From the NCBI RefSeq assembly GCF_040436345.1, contig NC_133219.1, forward strand, positions 21,293,458 to 21,357,457: a DNA stretch of 64,000 nt, in the 5' to 3' direction. Origin of the DNA: Pagrus major (Eukaryota; Chordata; Actinopteri; Spariformes; Sparidae). Below, piece by piece: positions 59,017 through 64,000 of the stretch. A model generated the notes under the pieces. The model did no database searches. It saw nothing but the letters and a program-made list of their open reading frames with translations, and was not told where the DNA came from. The position numbers were made by a program, and so were the translations under genes. How positions within the stretch are numbered: the first letter of the stretch is position 1; each line of letters begins with the position of its first letter.

Positions 59017-59028
59017 GTTAATCATTAC
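59017..59028 (+). promoter_or_regulatory. HNF1-like site upstream of UGT gene 3
   Basis: GTTAATCATTAC, identical to that of gene 2, 67 bp before the ATG. Confidence 0.55.
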
Positions 59029-59094
59029 TTTTCTTCAAGAATCTTTTAAAAACAATCAGGTCAGCGTAGACTTTCCCCATGACAAACAGCCACC

Positions 59095-62000
59095 ATGAAA
59101 CTCGGAGAGCGTCTCTCTGTTTGCGTCCTGATGGTACTTTGTGTGACATGGAGTGCAAATGGAGGGAATATTCTGGTGTGGTACACTGAAGGCAGCCACT
59201 GGATTAACATGAAGCCTGTGCTGGAGACGCTGGTGGACAGGGGACACCAAGTGACTGTTTTGGTTCCGAGCACGTCCATGTTCATGAACAAAAGTGAGCC
59301 TTCCCGCTTTAGCTACGAACCCTTCAATGTCTCTATCTCAATGGAGGAAATGGAGGGATTCATGGAAAGGTTCTTTCACTTCTCCATGTACGAGATGGAT
59401 CATATGAGTTACTTGCAGATTTATATCAAATTCATGGATATAATGACGGACAACCTGCTATACTCTTTGAAGTATTTGGATGGCGTGGTGAAATCAGATA
59501 CCATAATGAAGAGGCTGAAGGAGGGAAAATATGACCTTCTCCTGTCCGACCCTGTCTTCCCTGGCAGTGACTTAACAGCAGACATTTTGGGCATCCCCCT
59601 GGTTTTCTCCCTGCGCTTTTCCATGGCCCATAACTGGGAGAGAATGTGTGGTCAGGTACCTGCTCCACCTTCCTTTGTCCCCGGCGCTATGAGCAAACTG
59701 ACGGATAAGATGGACTTCTTGGAGAGAGTGTGGAACTTCCTCTTCTACGCACTGCAGGATGCTGTGATAGATTATATATCTTGGAATGGATTAGATAAAT
59801 ACTACTCCGAGGTCAAAGGTGAGTAGCTCAGCCAGAAGAAGCACTGTGTGTAAAAACACATTCAAATTAAAAAATAATCTATCTCATCTGAAGTATGGTT
59901 GACACCTTGCAATGGTCAGCTTTCATCTATCACTTGTGACAGGAAAACCCACCAGTGCCTGTGAGATGATGAGTAGAGCAGACATCTGGTTGATGCGAAC
60001 CTACTGGGATTTTGATTTCCCTCGTCCATTCCTCCCCAACGTCAAATTTGTTGGTGGGATCCACTGCAGACCTGCTAAATCTTTACCAAAGGTAGGGCTG
60101 TCTCCGCTATCAAAGGTCTACTAATCTATTATTATACCACCACAGTATTTCTGATTACACAATAAAGAAAATCAGCCACTAAACTGCTGAGAAAAGAAAA
60201 TAAATAGCTGGTTGTTTTGTATTGAGATAATGTTTCTCTTCTTGTAGGATATGGAAAAGTTTGTGCAGAGTTCTGGAGACGCTGGCATCGTGGTGTTTAC
60301 TTTGGGATCATTGATCAAGAACATCACCACGGAGAAGGCAAACATGATCGCATCGGCCCTCGCTCAGATCCCACAAAAGGTCAGCCAATCGGTTACAGCG
60401 TGTGGTTGCAACCGTCGCCAGTTCAATTCAAGCCACAATCGGTGGTCAACCTTTATTGCTTGTCATACCCCTCTCTTCCCTGTTTCCTGTCTGCCTCTTT
60501 ACTGTCACTATCCAATAAAGGGGGGAAAAACCCTAAACACAGTTGTATTGGTTTTAATGGCGATGAGAGTATTGTGATGTAGAGCTGCATGTTTTAGCTG
60601 ATTGACTGCAAATTACTTTTCCTGCTGACCGCTTTCACAGCAAACTAGGCAGTCATTCATTTTGGTGGAAAATCAACTCGCAGGGACTTGAAAGTAGCTC
60701 AAAATACAGTATCCATCAAAGTAAATGCTTAGTCGCTTTGTTTTTATGCTGGTGTTACATTGTTATCATATGGCAAAGCAGTTGCAAGCCTAGGGGACTT
60801 TTTTCTTAACTTAACTTAAATAAATATTCAAGGCTTTTTTGTTTTTATTTTCCAACAGTATAGTTTTTAATGAATGCTATGTGAGCGGTGATGTGTGACT
60901 AATTTTTTAAAAAGTCGTTGTTTGAAGCGGTAGTGTCAGTTGATGCGATGTGATTAACAATCTGAAGAAAGGTTCAAGGATTAAAGTGATTTTGATATCA
61001 CGTTGGCATTCAACGAAACAAACACCTTTGTGCACTGACAGAAGTTAATTAGCCTATAATAAGGTAGGAGGTCAATGGTAAGACATGATTTGTAGTTATG
61101 TATTAAGGCTATAATGACATGGCATTTTTTCTAGTCGAATCTGGAAGTTGGAACAGGACGTCAGGCAAGGAGGACCACTCAAAAGTGTACAAAATATATA
61201 CTGTCTAAGAAGATTTGTTAGAGAGGATGGAGATGAATTGGTTTTTTTTAAAATATGGAACAGTAACAAATGACATTGGACACCTAAGAGCACAAGTTAA
61301 TTGTCAAAGATCGACCATTTCTGAATAAAAGCACTCACGTTTTGTTACAAATCACAACTAACTACTCTTCCTTATTATTTCAGCATGTACTATGAAATGT
61401 TTTTTTATGTCATAATATTAGCACTCTGTTCATATCAGTGTTTTACCATTGTTTGAAGGTGCTGTGGAGATACGGTGGAGAAAAACCAAAGACCCTGGGT
61501 GCTAACACCAGAATGTATGACTGGATCCCTCAGAATGACCTACTGGGTGAGTACAACTTACTGAAAAGACTTTTTAATTTTATTTAGTTCGACACTACAA
61601 AGAACAACAGCTTGATCCCAGATGTTGTGGTAGAGAAAAATAATTCAAACTGGTATAGTATAAGGCTGCTACATAACAAAATTTGAATTTTGTAAAAAAG
61701 TAAAGGGGTCTGAATACTTTCTGGATGCACAATGTGTTTCATGATTTTTGTTACCCTATCAGGTCACCCCAAGACCAGAGCTTTCATCACCCATGGTGGC
61801 ACAAATGGGATTTATGAGGCCATCTACCACGGTGTCCCCATGGTGGGCATCCCCCTGTTCGGTGACCAGCCAGACAACATGGTCCATATGAAGGCTAAAG
61901 GAGTTGCAATTATCGCAGACTTAAACTTCATGAATACTGAGGACCTGAGAGATGCAATCAATACTGTCATCAATAACAATTCGTAAGTTCTCATATCTAC

Positions 62001-62599
62001 CTACACTCAGTCTGTTTATGGCTATTATAAGGTAAAAGTTTTCTAGCATTCCTCTTCTTGTTCTTTTGGTTTTTGGCAGGCTACACGCTTATTGACGTAT
62101 TGCTGCCGCCTCTTACAATAAGTTCACAAGGCATAAAAAGCTATTTGCACATTTTAGACTGACAAAACGTACCTAATGTACAAATTTTAGTTTTACAATA
62201 AAACTTAATATCCCCACGCTTGTGGAGGCAAAGAAACGGAAGTATAAAAATTCATGAAACATAACGCATTTATCCACATATTCACACTTGTATATCCACG
62301 TTCATAGGTACAAGGAAAACGCCATTAGGCTGTCCAGTATCCACCACGACAGACCAGTGAGCCCTCTGGATGAGTCGGTATTCTGGGTCGAGTTCACCAT
62401 GAGAAACAAAGGGGCCCAGCACCTGAGGGTCCAGGCCCATGAGCTCACCTGGTACCAGTATCACAGCCTGGATGTCCTGGTCTTCCTCCTCGCCATGGTT
62501 CTGCTCCTCATAATTATCTTCATCAAGACCTGCAGTTTCTGTTTACGGCTGTGCTGTGGCAGAAAGGGAAAGACAAAGAGAAAGAGAAAAGCTGAGTAA
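59095..62599 (+). CDS. UDP-glucuronosyltransferase, UGT2-type, tandem gene 3
   Basis: Exons 59095-59818, 59943-60091, 60248-60379, 61459-61546, 61763-61982 and 62308-62599 give 534 residues in consistent phase. This is the most diverged of the three. Differences cluster at residues 75-125 (for example [20 protein letters not shown]), at the end of exon 1, in exon 4 ([19 protein letters not shown]) and in the last third of exon 5 ([13 protein letters not shown]). The signal peptide, His35, signature, [11 protein letters not shown], membrane helix and KRKAE tail are kept, and the acceptor Asp region reads [10 protein letters not shown]. Intron 4 keeps only the tail of the Tc1 relic and intron 5 is short, with no long-TIR element. 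The pattern suggests an active enzyme with its own acceptor range. Which substrates it uses cannot be told from sequence. Confidence 0.95.
61650..61735 (+). mobile_element. Tc1-like relic, terminal fragment, UGT gene 3
   Basis: Only the right end remains (ATAAGGCTGCTACATAACAA to GGGGTCTGAATACTTTCTGG), directly before exon 5 as in genes 1 and 2. Confidence 0.75.
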
Positions 62600-64000
62600 C
62601 TCACTGAATTCAAAAGTGGTTGTGTGAAGAACTGATGGTTGAAAAAAAACAACAGTCCACTGGTTTTCCAGTTTGGCTAAAGCATGTAATGAACCACAAT
62701 GCCCCGACTGGAATTTGTGGCTTGGGACGAGTAATTGTAATTACAACTAATTAGGGCAAAGAAATTTAAGAGAAATTCAAACAAGACTAGGTTTAAACCT
62801 AGCATATGACTGGACAATATATGGTCGTGTGCTAAACTGTAGCCAGATCATTGCACCAGTCAGCGTTAAGGTCTATAATGTGACATTTTGGATATAAATG
62901 TTCATCTTCAGTTTTCCAATTTGTAAAATGCTTGATTTGAAAAACAAAACAAAACCCAAAAAAAAAACCTTTTGTATATATGATGAAGAATGATGACACA
63001 AATGACACTAATAGTGAATGGAAAAGTTAATTAACTAGTTTATACAAGGTGAAAGACGATCTCACATTACACATTCGTTTTCTCACGCTGTCTCACAATT
63101 TTTCAGCCTTTTCTTTACTCCCTTAGAGTTCCTCATAGTTCGTGCTATGATCTGAGTTGGAGTCTTGAGCCTCGTCCTGCACATGAATTGTAAACTTGAA
63201 TTGAGTCTTTGTCCAGTGAATGTTCCACTTCTCAGTGAACTGCTCTGCTTGCCTCACACATGAAATGATAATAATGTCAATTCATAATGTCACACAGGAA
63301 AGTGATCTAATACCTTTCTTTCTCTCAACCTGAGGAGGATATAAATTCTGCTGCCATGTATTATCTGTTTATGTATGTGTTTGAGAATAAAGATGGCAGT
63401 TTTTCCTCCCCGCTGTTGTCAAGTGCTTGCTCATTAAGAGTATGATCCAGGATGATTGGTTGTTTGCTCTCTTCTGGCATTGCAGTCAGCCTTCCACCTA
63501 CTCTATACAGTCCATCCTCTAAAATAGGGTAAAGCTTGCAGATGGGACCAGTCTTTTTACCAGACGACAGAGCAATAAATCTTTAAATGAATATGTAAAA
63601 TCTTTGCTTCTGTGAAATCTGCATAAAAGCATTGTATGCCATTGCAAATGGCGACATTAATGGGGTAATAATCTCATAATAAAGAGGTAATAAAGGTAAA
63701 TGTTTCCACAATATTGTAAGCTACTATCAGCATAATACCATCAAAACCACATGAAAATTCTTGCATATTCTTACTTTGAATTCGAAAGGATCACCTTTAA
63801 AAACAGGTATTTCTCTTGGAGGGTAGCTTGCCCTTTGTTGTTGCATCACCAACATCTGTATCAATTAGTCCTTCAAGTGCTGGACTTCTGTGGCCACCCA
63901 TACAGTGGCACCACCTATTGGCCACTACTGAAATGGCTCCAACATTGTCTTCCTTAAAAACCCACTGCTGCAGTGCCTGTTTAAAATGTGCCTGTTCAGA
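62600..64000. other. Downstream flank of UGT gene 3, start of a possible fourth unit
   Basis: It repeats 57040-58440 with few differences, including the polyadenylation block (AATAAA 63386-63391) and the upstream segment that precedes genes 2 and 3. If the array continues, another UGT exon 1 would be expected about 700 bp beyond the right edge. Confidence 0.7.

Larger units (their letters stand above)
57040..59094. other. Spacer between UGT genes 2 and 3
   Basis: It matches the spacer after gene 3 (62600-64000) almost completely, and the spacer after gene 1 except for 57291-57750. A (TAA)n run is at about 58629-58650. No gene is seen. Confidence 0.6.

Overview
The window looks like nuclear DNA of a ray-finned fish, probably a percomorph teleost. 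The basis is the gene set (a shoc1-type meiotic gene, tal2 and a tandem UGT2-type cluster), compact GT-AG introns, a BEL/Pao retroelement, Tc1-like relics and short AT-rich repeats of kinds common in teleosts. I saw no rRNA, tRNA, CRISPR array or bacterial-style operon.

Layout. (1) 1-11,501: an intronless coiled-coil gene on the minus strand runs off the left edge. It lies head-to-head with a decayed 5' fragment of shoc1 (exons 1-9 only). A complete, very young BEL/Pao element (4,004-11,462, target duplication GTTAC) sits in that fragment. (2) 11,502-13,359: no gene; it holds a 162-bp foldback element. (3) 13,360-30,049: the second copy of the same head-to-head pair. Here the coiled-coil gene is reduced to a proline-rich repeat ORF, while shoc1 is intact. 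I could assemble 28 exons with consistent splice phases, giving 1,509 codons. (4) 30,050-41,300: a gene-poor stretch around the two-exon tal2 gene, with possible conserved regulatory DNA. (5) 41,300-64,000: three complete six-exon UDP-glucuronosyltransferase genes in tandem, each 534 codons. The flank of a fourth unit begins at the right edge, and a relic of another UGT first exon lies just upstream of the first gene.

The coiled-coil gene and shoc1 probably share a bidirectional promoter of about 640 bp, and the whole promoter-plus-flanks unit was duplicated. shoc1 encodes the XPF-like ZMM crossover factor. tal2 encodes a short bHLH factor. The UGTs encode ER-membrane enzymes that conjugate glucuronic acid to small lipophilic compounds. 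The UGT units serve as a clock for insertions: an old Tc1 relic is in all three, a foldback element and a 4.1-kb minisatellite-bearing insert are only in gene 1, and a 757-bp long-TIR element with an integrase-like remnant is only in gene 2.

The most unusual signal is that two otherwise different foldback elements (162 bp and 757 bp) share the same TACGGAAG/CTTCTGTA ends and both have 6-bp target duplications. Other points are a shoc1 start codon split by intron 1, a duplicated shoc1 exon that could be an in-frame cassette, and a coiled-coil gene of unknown function with a 184-codon internal repeat.
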